Positions 21,028-31,631 are shown, counted from the stretch's first letter. The stretch is DNA of 64,000 nucleotides from Triatoma infestans (GCA_011037195.1 JAAEAF010001067.1:62001-126000), one strand, 5' to 3'. A program made the numbers and translations. The notes: generated by a model not told the origin, from the letters alone.

Positions 21028-21449
21028 TTTGGTGTGTGTATATGTGAATGTAAAATGTATATAATGTAAAACAATTAATCAAAGATATAATTTCAGAATG
21101 AAATAAATAAAATCAAAATGAAAAATTAAATTAAATTAAAATCCTTACTGAGTTGAAATTCCAAAACAAAAATTTTGTTATTTGCTTTTCGATATTCAAA
21201 ATTACTATTTAAATAATTCTATTAGTTTCTTGATTTTATTTTTTAAATATAATCAATTAGGTTATTTAGTTATCAATTGTTTCAAAAAAATTAAAATTAA
21301 TATTGAAAATTTAAATTTATAAAATTTTTGATAATAATTATTTCGAATTTTTTTTTTTTTTTAATTTATATTCTTTTCCTTTAAATTACAATAACAGTTG
21401 TTACTCACAATAATATTAGTATTAGTTTTGCTGCAATTTACATTTGCGG

Positions 21450-21590
21450 TGGAACTCGCTCTGCAGGCTTAATTAAATTAGGTGATTCTCTGGCACCCGC
21501 TCTGCGGGCTGTTGATTCTCTGGCACTCGCTCCGCGGGCTGTTGATTCTCTGGCACTCGCTCCGCGGGCTGTTGATTCTCTGTCTACTGA
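21450..21590. repeat. 30-bp tandem repeat in gypsy leader
   Basis: GATTCTCTGGCACTCGCTCC followed by GCGGGCTGTT repeats about three times in a row (21,484-21,573), with partial units at each side. It lies between the primer site and gag, in the untranslated leader. The minus-strand frame reading RESTARGASA repeats is a by-product. Confidence 0.85.
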
Positions 21591-21729
21591 ACCTGGATTC
21601 AAGTTTGTATGTGGTCCGCTTGATGTTGAAGAATGAGAGTTCCGAAATAAACGTTTAAAAACCACCGAAATGCTGTATAAACGAGTTGTTTGCTCCGCAA
21701 CCTCGACAACTATTTCGTTTTCGGGTGTG

Positions 21730-21747
21730 GTCCTACCGACTGCGCCA
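21730..21747 (-). other. Gypsy primer binding site
   Basis: The minus strand reads TGGCGCAGTCGGTAGGAC immediately after the LTR end. It is the primer site pattern known for the 297/17.6 group, generally assigned to tRNA-Ser. It fixes both the orientation (minus) and the LTR boundary. Confidence 0.75.
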
Positions 21748-22720
21748 ATTATGTAAATTTTGCTAAGAATTTACTTTAAAAAAAATGAATTTATTTCAAA
21801 TACGAACGATCACATACATACAGAGATTGACATGAGAATTAAGTGAGAATCTAAATGAGAATGACAATAACAATGATAAGTCCAATATATATATATATGA
21901 TTAGAGAGCGTGTGAAGATTGCGTGGGCTTCTTATCAAGGCGGCAGAGTTGCATAAACAGAAAGATGAAACAGGTGTCCTATAACTTACGCAATGATTTC
22001 AACAAATATAGGCATAATGCTTTACACCATTAAATCTGCAAAAAAATATAAATCATAATTAAAAGTATATCATGATCAAAAATTTATACTAAATCAATGT
22101 TAAATATTTGAAAAATTCTTAATTTCTGGATTGAAATCGTCGTTGCTGGAACAGAAAAAAATGTGTTAATTAAACATATCTGTATTATATATTACTGTAT
22201 ATATCAGAAATATCAAACAAGTTTATGTGGTCATCTTGGTTTCTGCAAAATAAAATAAATTGTAAATTATTATTTTAAAAATATTGAAATATACAATACA
22301 ATAATTACAAATATCAATGGTTGAGTAAATTTATAACTCGTGGTACGAGAGTTTTCAGTGCTGAAACAAAAATAATATGTCCATAATTGCAAAACTAAAT
22401 TAAATATATCAATACACTTTACACATTTTTGTTCTTAAGACTAACAAAATTCTTACATATAACATTTACATGTGGTGTAGTATGTAGAGTTAAGAAGTGT
22501 GTTAGCTTGAGAATAATTTCAAGAGTTTCAATATATTCTTGTATTATGTATTATGCGTGCGCGAGGTGGCATTGAAATTTTGTGGCTAGTTGCAGGGTTT
22601 TTTTTAGTGAACTTAGCGATTATTATTAATTTGGTGCGTTTGAGTGCTATTTGAAAATTGAATGTTGAATTTATTAAGTGTTAGAAAAGTATTTATTTTT
22701 GCATTTCGCCTTCCACTACG
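21748..22720 (-). mobile_element. Gypsy 5' LTR (~970 bp)
   Basis: On the minus strand the LTR starts near 22,720 with GTAGTGGAAGGCGAAATGC and ends ...TTTACATAATT against the primer site at 21,747. An interrupted (TA)n box lies at 21,880-21,900 and AATAAA near 21,790. Its inner ~700 bp (21,987-22,685) is duplicated at 14,458-15,152. Its first ~35 bases resemble the LTR start at 11,300. The 225 bp beyond it (22,721-22,944) is unassigned. Confidence 0.75.
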
Positions 22721-22944
22721 CTGACTAGGTACACAGATATATAACAGATAAGTTCTTTTATTTAATATTTTTTCACAGAAGAACTTTAGAGAGTTATTGA
22801 GATGTTGTTTGACTGAATGGTTCCCTGCAAACCGCCATTTCAGTATGTTAGACGGTTCTATAATGATGTTTCTCTAATAGATGCACTTTTATTTATGTGT
22901 TGATTGTTGAAGAGTTTTAAATGATTTTACCAAAGAAAGCATTA

Positions 22945-23526
22945 AGTATCAGTCCTTGTGAAATAGTAGACTGTTGATGAAAAATACGCTATTGTACTAA
23001 ACAAGAAAACTATATACACGTAATAATATTAATAGGTGAGGTGAATACAAATCTCTTGTATTATCGGCAGCAATTCCATAAAAACACGTAATAAGGTTAT
23101 GATGAATTCTTTGAAAATGAGATGTTAGTCTGGCAACGCTGCAAACTAGATAGTGCGCCGCAGTGAGCGCTGTCTGTTGGTTGATATAATAACAACAATC
23201 TCTGGCTCTATCAGCAAGTCTGTCTATCCATCAATCAGACATCGTTCAATATTACCACTGCAATTCTGCATTTTACATATACAACTTATATTTTACATTT
23301 TATTACAGATAAAAAGAGATTTAACAAGTTCAACACAACATTCCATTTGATTTAAAACATGTCTTTGTAAGTTTGGTAACCTATCTATAACACTTGCTCA
23401 GAGTTGAAAACTTCTTATAATAATTAAATCAACACGTGCGAAAATTTTACATAAAATTCTAGATTCGTTTCAAGTATGAAACAACAACAATAGATGAATA
23501 TTTTCTAAAAAGTGTGAACAATAATT
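22945..23526. repeat. 582-bp repeat R2, copy b
   Basis: Near-identical to 20,222-20,803 with the same ends. It lies 225 bp outside the gypsy LTR. The 8-base CAAAGAAA occurs just outside both ends (about 22,930 and 23,528) but is offset from the boundary, so it is only a weak candidate for a target duplication. Confidence 0.8.
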
Positions 23527-23857
23527 GCAAAGAAATGTATTTTATAGAATATAATAATGGCAAGTAGGAAAACTAAGTTTTATAATTTTACATATAGTTA
23601 ATTTACCAATGTATACTGACTGTGCCTATTAATTCAGTTGTTTACAAATGATTTCTTAGCTAAACAGAGGACTGGCTGAGTGTTTATTTCCATTATGGAC
23701 AAGTAGAGGGTGTTACACTTCCCACCCATCAACCAAATTACTTTTGCAATTATGTCATCCATTATACTTCAGGTTTATATCTACTATTGCATTCTGTTGT
23801 CAGTTTTAACGAAATTAATATGATTTTTTTATAATGTACATTCTATAAGTTTTGTTA
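23527..23857. other. Spacer, nothing recognised
   Basis: A+T-rich DNA without coding signal between R2 and the minisatellite. Confidence 0.4.
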
Positions 23858-24302
23858 CTTAGTAGTTGGTCTTCACTATTACTGTCTATTAATATTTTGA
23901 TACTTAGTCGTTCTTCACTATTACAGTCTATTAATATAATTTTGATTCTTAGTCGTTGGTCTGCACTTTTACTATCTATTAGTATAATTTTGATACTTAC
24001 TCGTTGGTCTTCACTATTACAGTCTATTAATATAATTTTGATACTTATTCGTTGGTCTTCACTATTACTGTCTATTAATATAATTTTGATACTTACTCGT
24101 TGGTCATTATTACTGTCTATTAATGCAATCTTGTTAGTTAGTCGTTGCTCTTCATTATTATAATCTATTAATATAATCTTGTTAGTTTTCGTCGGTATTC
24201 ATTATTATAGTCTGTTAATATAATCTTGTTAGTTAGTCGTTGCTCTTCATTATTATAGTCTATTAATATAATCTTGTTAGTTAGTCGTCGGTCTTCACTA
24301 TT
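23858..24302. repeat. Minisatellite, ~46-bp unit, about 9-10 copies
   Basis: The unit contains TTAGTCGTTGGTCTTCACTA, TTACTGTCTATTAATATAAT and TTGATA. Units in the first half end TTTTGATACTTA, and those in the second half end TCTTGTTAGTTA, so two variants expanded separately. The frame at 23,852-24,163 is a by-product. The tail of a SINE abuts the array at 24,303. Confidence 0.9.
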
Positions 24303-24525
24303 ATTTTTTTTGTTTTTTAATTTAAGGGCGAACACCTATGGGTATTTTGCGCCCGGAGCCTTCTCAGTGCACTCCTGGCCTCCGGACGTTCTCTCGTTAC
24401 GGACAACGCTGTCCATTGCCGATCAGTGAGCTGTAGGGCTCCTATGAAGAAAAATCAGCTGGACTCGAACCTGGGTCCTCCGCGTGGGAGTCCAGTGCGC
24501 TAACCATTGAGCTAATCTCTTCCCT
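24303..24525 (-). mobile_element. tRNA-derived SINE, copy 2
   Basis: Minus-strand copy of the SINE at 3,060. It has a box A-like TTAGCTCAATGGTTAG, box B GGTTCGAGTCC (a perfect consensus here) and a body with CTACAGCTCACTGATCGG and CAACGCTGTCC reversed. After the shared region it carries a fuller 3' part (GTGCACTGAGAAGGCTCCGG, then GGTGTTCGCCC) and an A-rich tail at 24,303-24,320. This looks like the most complete of the three copies. Confidence 0.9.
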
Positions 24526-25715
24526 GAGTTTTTCGAAATTGAGTTTTTCAGTGAACTCCGGGCAGAAATTAATCTTTCAGTGGTCGTATGTGTTAGATAA
24601 CTAGAAAACGTAAGAGTTCGATGTGCACATTTCATTTTACCGCACCGCCAGGGGATCCGGTAAGGTTTCCGTCAAAACCGGAATTTCGCTGAATAGATTT
24701 TCTGTTGTTCGTAATTTTCGAAGCACTCCAAAGATTTTCTTAAACTTCGTTCACTTGCAATTATAGAACTACTTTTGTATACAACTTTATTCTACATCTT
24801 TTATCTGAAAATTGTTTTAAGCACAGTTGTAGGCAGGCTGCGACTTCAAACTTAGTCTGTATACAGCCACAACAGTTCATGTTTCATCTCCGGCATATTC
24901 AATGTTAAGAACAAAAATGTTCATTATTTTTATTTGTAACATTTGGGGAGCTGTTGCCTTGTGCTGGTCCCTAAATAGCACCCGCACAACACTTAGTATA
25001 GTTGTGTATAATGGAGCGACAAAAGTTCAGCAAACATTCCTAGTTTGATGATGGTGCTGCAAAGTTTGTATACAATGACAAGCCGGTATTTTAAATAGAA
25101 GTACAAATCATTGTGTTGTGGTGTGTCCTTGGATGCTGAATGTGCTCTAGGTGTTTTTTGCCAAACTTTGACAATAGCAAGTTACCCTGATGGTCAGATA
25201 ACGCTATATTCTCCATAATGGTGACAATGAGTACTGTTCTTATCCGCTGCACATCTTTCAAATCCGCATCACACGGCATACAAATTGAGGTTTCTGTGAT
25301 CACACACCTCCTCTCGCATGGGGAACACTTCCTTCCTGGAGATTTCAGCACGTCCACCACATCAATCTACTTTCACAGTTATTTCTTTTTATTTTTTCAG
25401 AAAATTATTTTAATTTAAAAATTACAAACCGAATGGTGTGCGATCAGGTGCCAACGTGCACCGACCTTGACATATCCCTGCTTCTCCCTGCCGCTACTGA
25501 GCTAAACCATAACATTGAATTAACTCCCCCTCCCAAGCAAATAACAAATTCTTCCAAAGGAACAAACCCGTTAGAAGATTATTAACTAACAAACTGTGAC
25601 GGCTCCGCTCCTCAAAATTTCAAGCGTTCGCTCTATTACGTGTTACTTTGTCTTACTATGTGTGAGAAGGAGAGAGAAAGAGAGACTGAAAAACAACCAA
25701 TGAAGAAGATTTATT
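24526..25715. other. Spacer, nothing firm
   Basis: A minus-strand frame at 25,091-25,360 contains a Cys-rich segment (KCSPCERRCVITETSICMPC) with no counterpart I recognise and no flanking gene structure. It may be a retroelement or host exon scrap. I do not call it. Confidence 0.35.
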
Positions 25716-26080
25716 ATTTCTGACGAATATTTTGAAGAAGAAAATTGAAGAGTCCGTGACGGCATCAAAAAACGGTGTTTAGAAAATGATATATTATCTA
25801 GTTGTTTTAGAAATGAATTAGTGATAAGTAATGAGAAAGTTTGTTCAATTTTAGGTTACAATGCTGCTGGAATTAAAAATAAAGTAGAAAAGGCAGTTTA
25901 TTAAGTTTATTAGAAGCCCTGATTTATTCTTTATTTTTGAAACTCACTTGGAAGAAAAAGATTGTGTTTGGTATGAACCTTTTTTTCAGGATTCAAATTG
26001 AAGTGGGTTAGTGCTGTTAAGGATAGTAAGTTTGGGAGAACAATGAAAGGGTGTTTATCCGGCATTAAGACAGATATTAT

Positions 26081-27774
26081 GTAATGTGTAGATCTTGGGG
26101 AGAAATGATGAAAAAATAGAAATTATGAGTTGTAAAATGTGTTAGTAGAAATATATTTAATATTGATTTATTATTTAGAGCAATCTCAAGTTTGGGTTTT
26201 TACGAAGGTTGGGTGAAACAATGAGGGACAGTTAGAAAGGTAGAATACCTTTGGTTACAATAAAAGGGAATTTCCCTTCCTTTTTCTTTTAGTAGAGGGA
26301 GGGATTATATTTATGTAGAGCCTCAAATAGGAAGGGGAATCAAATAGAGATCAAATTTTTGTGGTTCAGGAAAGAGTGCTCATTGTCGATTGATGTATGT
26401 GTTTAAAGTGCACTACGAAATTCAAGGCCCAACCTTCAAGTCAAACACTTTTTAAGATTGTAAGTTTGTAAAAAGTATATACAGTTTCTGCTTAGTATTA
26501 TTATTGCTATTTAAAGAATCAGATTTGATATGAAGTAAGATTTATCCTTGAATTATATGTATTTCCTTTTATGTTTATTTTCTACTCATTTTTTATCCCT
26601 TGCTCAATTCAGATAAACACAGACGTCACGAGATCCCTTTAGAAAAGATTCCAAATATAAATTATAATAATTAATTATTCATTAACATATTTAAATCATA
26701 TTAAATCTTACTACATATCATATTACTTCTTTAAATAGCAATAATAATATTAAGCAGAAACTATATTGTAACATGATTGGTATTGAGAGGGGGTAATTAA
26801 ATATTTAATTAATAAGTAGTTATTATAATTCATAATTGAAATCTTCTCTAAAGGGATCTCGTGAGGTCTGTGTTTATACAGAAGTTGGAGAACATGAAAA
26901 AACAACTAAATATATAGATTCAAAAAATATATAATTAAAATAAACAGTATATGTCAAAAATTAATAAATACAATATTGAGATACAACAACATAAGTGTCT
27001 TGTCAGAAACTTCTTTTTATAAAACTTACATATTTTACATATTTACTGACTTGAAGAAGATTGGGTTTCTTGAAGCACTTCCACCACTCACCCCCTTCCC
27101 GAAAAGGGTCCACCTTATACATTCTACCTCCACCCCGGAGAAAGTGAGAAGAGGGAAATTCCCTTTGTCCTAAATAAATGTAGTGATAGGGGTAGGCCAG
27201 GTGTCTCTGACTCAACTAACTGTTTCTTTTGTGCCTTCTAACCTTCAAAAAACCCAAATGTATAAATATATACTCAGAAAAATTCCTTACTTTACAATCA
27301 TAAAATATATAACAAGAATATATTTCGATACTATTTACATTTATTAATTCGCCCAAAGATGTACGCATTACAATATATACTTTTTACAAACTTACAATCT
27401 TAAAAGTGTTTGACTTGAAGGTTGGGCCTTGAATTTCGTATAGCACTTTAAACACATACATCAATCGACAATGACCATTCTTTCCTGAACCACAAAAATT
27501 TGATCTCTATTTGATTCCCCTCCCTATTTGAGGCTCTACATAAATATAATCCCTCCCTCTACTGAAGAGAGAAAGGAAGGGAAATTCCCTTTTATTGTGA
27601 CCAAAGGTATTCTACCTTTCTAACTGTCCCTCATTGTTTCACCCAACCTTCGTAAAAACCCAATCTTCAGATTGCTCTAAATAATAAATCAATATTAAAT
27701 ATATTTCTACTAACACATTTTACAACTCATAATTTCTATTTTTTCATCATTTCTCCCCAAGATCTACACATTAC
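26081..27774. mobile_element. 1.7-kb foldback element with ~400-bp inverted arms
   Basis: The left arm (26,081-26,480) starts GTAATGTGTAGATCTTGGGG. The right arm (27,374-27,774) ends with the exact reverse, CCCCAAGATCTACACATTAC. Similarity continues through GTTGGGTGAAACAATGAGGG, GGAAGGGAATCAA-type and GTGTTTGACTTGAAGG blocks. The middle (~890 bp) holds a further small palindrome and a diverged direct copy of the right arm (about 27,080-27,370). No transposase is present. It interrupts LINE endonuclease coding, which proves that it inserted. Target duplication is unclear. Confidence 0.85.
26611..26878. repeat. Inner palindrome, possible nested MITE
   Basis: AGATAAACACAGACGTCACG and AGATCCCTTTAGAAAAGATT (26,611-26,650) are mirrored at 26,840-26,878 (AATCTTCTCTAAAGGGATCT, GTGAGGTCTGTGTTTATA), followed by an A+T-rich middle. 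Arms are ~70 bp. It lies inside the spacer of the foldback element and may be a second insertion. Confidence 0.75.
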
Positions 27775-28578
27775 AAGTAATATTTCTGAGTCATTTGAAT
27801 TCGATACAATTTAAAATTTTATTGTAAGGTAAGAATTGAGGTACAATTAATAACACAGTATTTTATATATTACCAGTTTATATAAATGGGTGTGATTGGT
27901 ATAATGAATTTGAATGTACTGTGGGCCCCTTAAATGATAATTCTTTAAATGGTATCTTAATGGGGAATATGAATATTAGAATCGGAGACGCTCAGGAAGT
28001 TCCAAAAGGTTAAATGAGGGTAAATTTAAATTTAATTTGAAAAGACAATTATAAATAGTAAAGGTAAACAATTTTTGGAAATGTGTGATCAACAAAATTT
28101 GATAATATTAAATGGGGAGAACTCCAGGTGACCTGGATGGGGAATTTAGTTGGAAAGGTACCCCTAGGCGATCAGTAAATGATGTTTATTGTATATCGTT
28201 CGACATTATAAATAGTATTAGGGGTTTTAGAGTTGTTCCTCAGCTGTTTTCTGATCATTATGCCGATCCACCTTACCCTAAAATTTAAATATTATAGGGA
28301 TTATGCCTTTGCTGAAATTAAAATGGGTACCTATAATGGCAAACACTTTAAAAAAAGGTTGGAGAAATTGATTGACAATTTAAATTGCGCGCCAGTTGAA
28401 ATACAGGGTATAATAATTATTGGTAAGAGTGTAGAGTTGGTAAAGAGCGCTTCCTGTTTACAGAGTTGTAATCAGAATATTTATTTAGTTAACAATGGGA
28501 AACAAAAATGGTTGATGTTTATAAAAGACTAAGGTCCAAGTCCATTTCTTTATTAAATCTCTTTAGAAAAACAAAAAG

Positions 28579-28760
28579 TAATATAGATTTGTTTAGACGT
28601 ATGTATGTTATAACAAATATAGATTTGTTTAGACGTATGTATGTTATAACAAATATAGATTTGTTCAGACGTATGTATGTTATAACAAATATAGATTTGT
28701 TTAGAGGTATGTATGTTATAACAAATATAGATTTGTTTAGACGTATGTATGTTAAACAAA
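28579..28760. repeat. 36-bp minisatellite, 5 copies
   Basis: TATAGATTTGTTTAGACGTA followed by TGTATGTTATAACAAA repeats five times with two or three point differences. A 36-bp unit keeps the frame, so both strands show long repetitive frames. It starts right after the LINE linker motif NLFRKTKSN. Confidence 0.95.
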
Positions 28761-28810
28761 TAAACGGACGGCACGTCTAAAGTTGCAAGTGAACGAAGCG
28801 GTAAATTAGG

Positions 28811-29262
28811 CACATGATTATATATACTACTATTCGTTAGATTAGATTCTCATGTATCTTTAATTACATAATTATTTCCATAACTACAGATTGAAATGCA
28901 CAACGCATGCATTTCATGCGTTGACCTCTACTGCACAACGTCAACGTTTTTAATTTGTAAATATATCAAACCAACTGGAATATTCCAAGGAAAACGGGAA
29001 GCAATCCCAATTAGAATATTATCTGATAAATTGTTATGCAATTTGTTTAAATAACTAATTATTACTATACTATTAAATATCTAATTATTCATCTGAATTT
29101 GTTGTTATTTACCACACTTTTTATCTCCGTATTTATAAATCAGTTCTTCTGAATAATTCAAAAGAGAGGGTCGGCCTTATTGCCGCCATTCCTTCATTGG
29201 TCTTGGGGGGCCGCAGAAATAGTAATACCAACGAAATAAGAATTTTTCTTAGTAAATATCAT
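28811..29262. other. Spacer, nothing recognised
   Basis: A+T-rich. A G+C-richer patch at 29,165-29,215 (GGTCGGCCTTATTGCCGCC) precedes the LTR and is unexplained. Confidence 0.4.
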
Positions 29263-29264
29263 TA

Positions 29265-29572
29265 TATTTAAATTAAGTATATTTAATATATTATTTTACA
29301 TTAAAATGAAAATGTATAAACATTTATTAATTTCTTATAAACAATATTGTAAATTGAACTGAAGTGGTAACATGTAAAAACAAATAGCGATAGAGAATCA
29401 ACCATGTTCCTGTGCATTAGTTTGTATATTGTGTACTGTTGTAAATAAATAATAAAATACATTGTTTGTTGTCTGAAAATATATAATCATCCACTTTGAC
29501 TTTGTGTGTGAACTTATTACAACATTGTCGGAATTGCTTTGTTTTATCTAGGCCATAGTATGGTGACCTCTA
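29265..29572 (+). mobile_element. Ty3/gypsy 5' LTR (element B)
   Basis: It matches 31,632-31,945 through TTTTACATTAAAATGAAAAT, TTAATTTCTTATAAA, GAGAATCAACCATGTTCCTG, AATAATAAAATACATT and ATATATAATCATCCA. It is followed by TTGGTGACTCCGATC at about 29,575, which resembles the primer site / start pattern TTGGTGACCCCGA of many arthropod gypsy elements. AATAAA-type signals lie near 29,450. Outer edges are approximate. Confidence 0.75.
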
Positions 29573-29639
29573 GTATTGGTGACTCCGATCTAAGATAACA
29601 AATCAGCTTTATCAATAATAACAGCTTTATTTTCTCATT

Positions 29640-30135
29640 TTTTTTCAATACTTCAGAATTCTCACAATGTCTGACTGAGATAACGAAAATCAGAATATTG
29701 GCCTGCATTTGTGGAAAAGCTTTTAGTTAAATTACCACCTTTCTGGTTCGAGAAACTTGAAATATGGTTCGGACAAGAAGAAGCTCAGTTCAGACAAAGC
29801 GGTATTACTTCTGAAAATATTAAATTTGACTATTTGCTATCCCAACTTGAGAGGGAGACGTAATCGAAAACATGGGATTTAGTGAATTCCGAGGAAAGTA
29901 GCAATATTCTGTGACTAAACAACGCTTGTTAGCGATATATAAAGTGGGCGAAGGTCGCCACAAATGAGACGGTTTGCAGGAATTAGAATAAAACCGAGTC
30001 AACTTTGGATAAAAATGAAAGCAATAGCGGAAATGGACATGGCACATACATTTTTGTAAACTTTATTGCTCGATAAGTTGCCAGCCGCTAAGAAGGAAAT
30101 GGTCATAATTAGAAGACGTTGCGAATTCTCAAAAT
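29640..30135 (+). pseudogene. Ty3/gypsy gag (element B)
   Basis: Readable pieces are KLPPFWFEKLEIWFGQEEAQ, FRQSGITSENIKFDYLLSQL and ERET, a conserved start of gag in arthropod gypsy elements (P-P-F-W ... W-F ... E-A-Q-F). It is followed by stop codons and frameshifts up to about 30,130. No zinc knuckle or protease follows; a SINE fragment and then RT come next, so an inner piece is lost. Confidence 0.75.
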
Positions 30136-30157
30136 TATTAGCAAAATACCCGCAATT

Positions 30158-30262
30158 ATCTATAGCTCACTGTCCGATGATGGACAGTGCTGTCTGTAGC
30201 TAGAGAACACTGCTCGGAGGATGGCAGTGCACTGAGAAGGCTCCAGGGGACACAATAGATCT
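30158..30262 (+). mobile_element. SINE body fragment, copy 3
   Basis: ATAGCTCACTGTCCGATGAT, GGACAGTGCTGTCTGTAGC, AGAGAACACTGCTCGGAGG and GTGCACTGAGAAGGCTCC match the bodies of the SINEs at 3,060 and 24,303. The tRNA head and A tail are missing. It lies between gag and RT of the gypsy element. Confidence 0.8.
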
Positions 30263-30359
30263 TTCAGGTCGCAGTGTAATAATCCTCTATAACAATCTTA
30301 ACCAACCTTATTCACTTATACCAAAAAAAGTGGAACCTAATGTAAGCATTTTATCACTG

Positions 30360-31240
30360 CGACAAATTGCCCACCTTTATATTGTAAAGGTCGAAGGTTA
30401 AACGCAGCGAAACTTGAAATAGCGAAACAAAAATTTCAGTTTTTACTTCAACATATGTTTTACAACCAACATCACATTGGACGAGCCCTCTTCATCTAAT
30501 CACGAAGAAAAATAGCACATGGCGAGTTTGTGGCGATTATAGAAGATTATATGACTGCACTATTCCAGACCGGTATCCGATTCCAAGAAGCAGTGAATAA
30601 TTTTCTCAAAACTGGACCTCATCTAGGCATTTTAATCAGATCCCTCTAGCAGAAGAAGATAAACAAAAAACGCTATAATTGCGCTATTTGGGCTTTTCTA
30701 TTATACGTTATGGCCAATTGGTTCACATTATTCTTCGTCAACTTTTCAGAAGTCCGCGAATATAGTTTTAAATGCACTGTACTTCGTATTTGGGTACCTA
30801 AACGTTTTTTTAATAGCATCCGAAACTCTGGAACAACATCTCTAACATCTTCAAATAGTGTTTGAGCGTTTGAATCAATATGGTCTGATATCCATCTTTG
30901 GGCTAATATTTTTAGGCTACCAAATAGCAGCAGAAGGCACAACACCTGACCGTGAGAAGGTTAGTGTCATTCTAAACTATAAATTTCCGGAAACTATCAA
31001 AGAACTACGCGCTTTTCTACGCACTCTAAATTTTGGCAGAAAATATTTAAAAAACGCATCAGAGATTCAGGCGCCGCTCAATGAGTATTTAAAGGGCGCT
31101 AAAAAGAATGACCACCGTAAAATAGAATGAACAGACGACGCTGTTATACAATTTGAAAAATGTAACAATGACGTTGCTAATGCCGTCTTATTAGCTTGAC
31201 CTAGTGGCCAACATGAATTGGCATTATTTGCACAGAACCT
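30360..31240 (+). pseudogene. Ty3/gypsy reverse transcriptase (element B)
   Basis: RT blocks are in order: ARRLN-type [64 protein letters not shown], then a frame with LFGLF and TFQKSANIVLNALYFVFGYL, IASETLEQHL, FERLNQYGL, FLGYQIAAEGTTPDREKV and FPETIKELRAFLRTLNF. It continues to APLNEYLKGAKKNDHRKIE. The Y-x-D-D box reads Y-L-N-V (about 30,797), so both catalytic aspartates are gone. RNase H and integrase are missing. The minus-strand frame at 30,673-30,945 is the shadow of this RT. Confidence 0.85.
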
Positions 31241-31384
31241 TAAAGACAGCAATAATAGCTCATTGATCAGAAAAATGGACGGTTAGTTAACCCATTGTTC
31301 TTATACGTTTAAGAGTAGTTATTAAAGAGGAAGCAAACTGCTATAGCAGAAATGGTGTACGGTGCTCCTATCAGATTGCCAGGA

Positions 31385-31568
31385 GATCTTTATTAAACAA
31401 GTGTATAACTGGCTTTGCTCTGCAAGTCTGAGTTATCGCACTGTTTTAACGAAACATGATGGGCGAACACCCAAGCAGGTCGATGACTACAAAATGAAGT
31501 AGGCTATCGCGGGAAATATCTGAGGCTTTCCAACGCTGCGGATCCAACCACAACCACAACAACAAATG
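31385..31568 (+). mobile_element. PLE 3' tail, second copy
   Basis: Parallel to 1,710-1,915: GTGTATAACTGGCTTTGCTC, GCAAGTCTGAGTTATCGCAC, GATGGGCGAACACCC, GGTCGATGACTACAAAATGA, GGCTTTCCAACGCTGCGGA. The hammerhead core is damaged (CTGAAGA reads ACATGA; GAAAC reads AAGC). It sits inside the 3' part of gypsy element B, just upstream of its 3' LTR. Confidence 0.75.
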
Positions 31569-31631
31569 GACGTCGAGAGCGATCGCAACACAGTTACTGA
31601 GCGGGGAGTACTTGGGGAGGGGTCGCACTAA

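Larger units (their letters stand above)
25720..28810 (+). pseudogene. LINE endonuclease region, split by a foldback element
   Basis: Coding remnants before the insertion are ENDILSSCFRNELV, CSILGYNAAGIKNKVEK (a LINE endonuclease start), FIRSPDLFFIFETHLEEKDC, and KWVSAVKDSKFGRTMKGCL with GIKTDIM near 26,080. After it (27,775 onward) come SESFEFDTI, YINGCDWYNEFE, ILMGNMNIRIGDAQ (the G-D-x-N motif), FLEMCDQQNL, DIINSIRGFRVVPQLFSDH and a linker KQKWLMFIKD-RLRSKSISLLNLFRK. The E-T-H, G-D/N-x-N and S-D-H positions are those of the AP-type endonuclease. Frameshifts are many. RT is absent: the protein runs into a minisatellite at 28,579. Confidence 0.75.

Noticed and set aside
20222..23526. R2 copies as the two LTRs of one small element
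   Set aside because: The sequence between them contains the gag start, primer site and LTR of a minus-strand gypsy element in correct order, so R2 does not bound a coherent element.
25091..25360. Cys-rich minus-strand frame as a small secreted or zinc protein
   Set aside because: There is no signal peptide, no recognised spacing and no gene context, and the frame is short enough to arise by chance.
30673..30945. Minus-strand frame of 90 codons
   Set aside because: It is the shadow of the plus-strand gypsy RT, whose motifs (ASETLE, FERLNQYG) read through the same bases.
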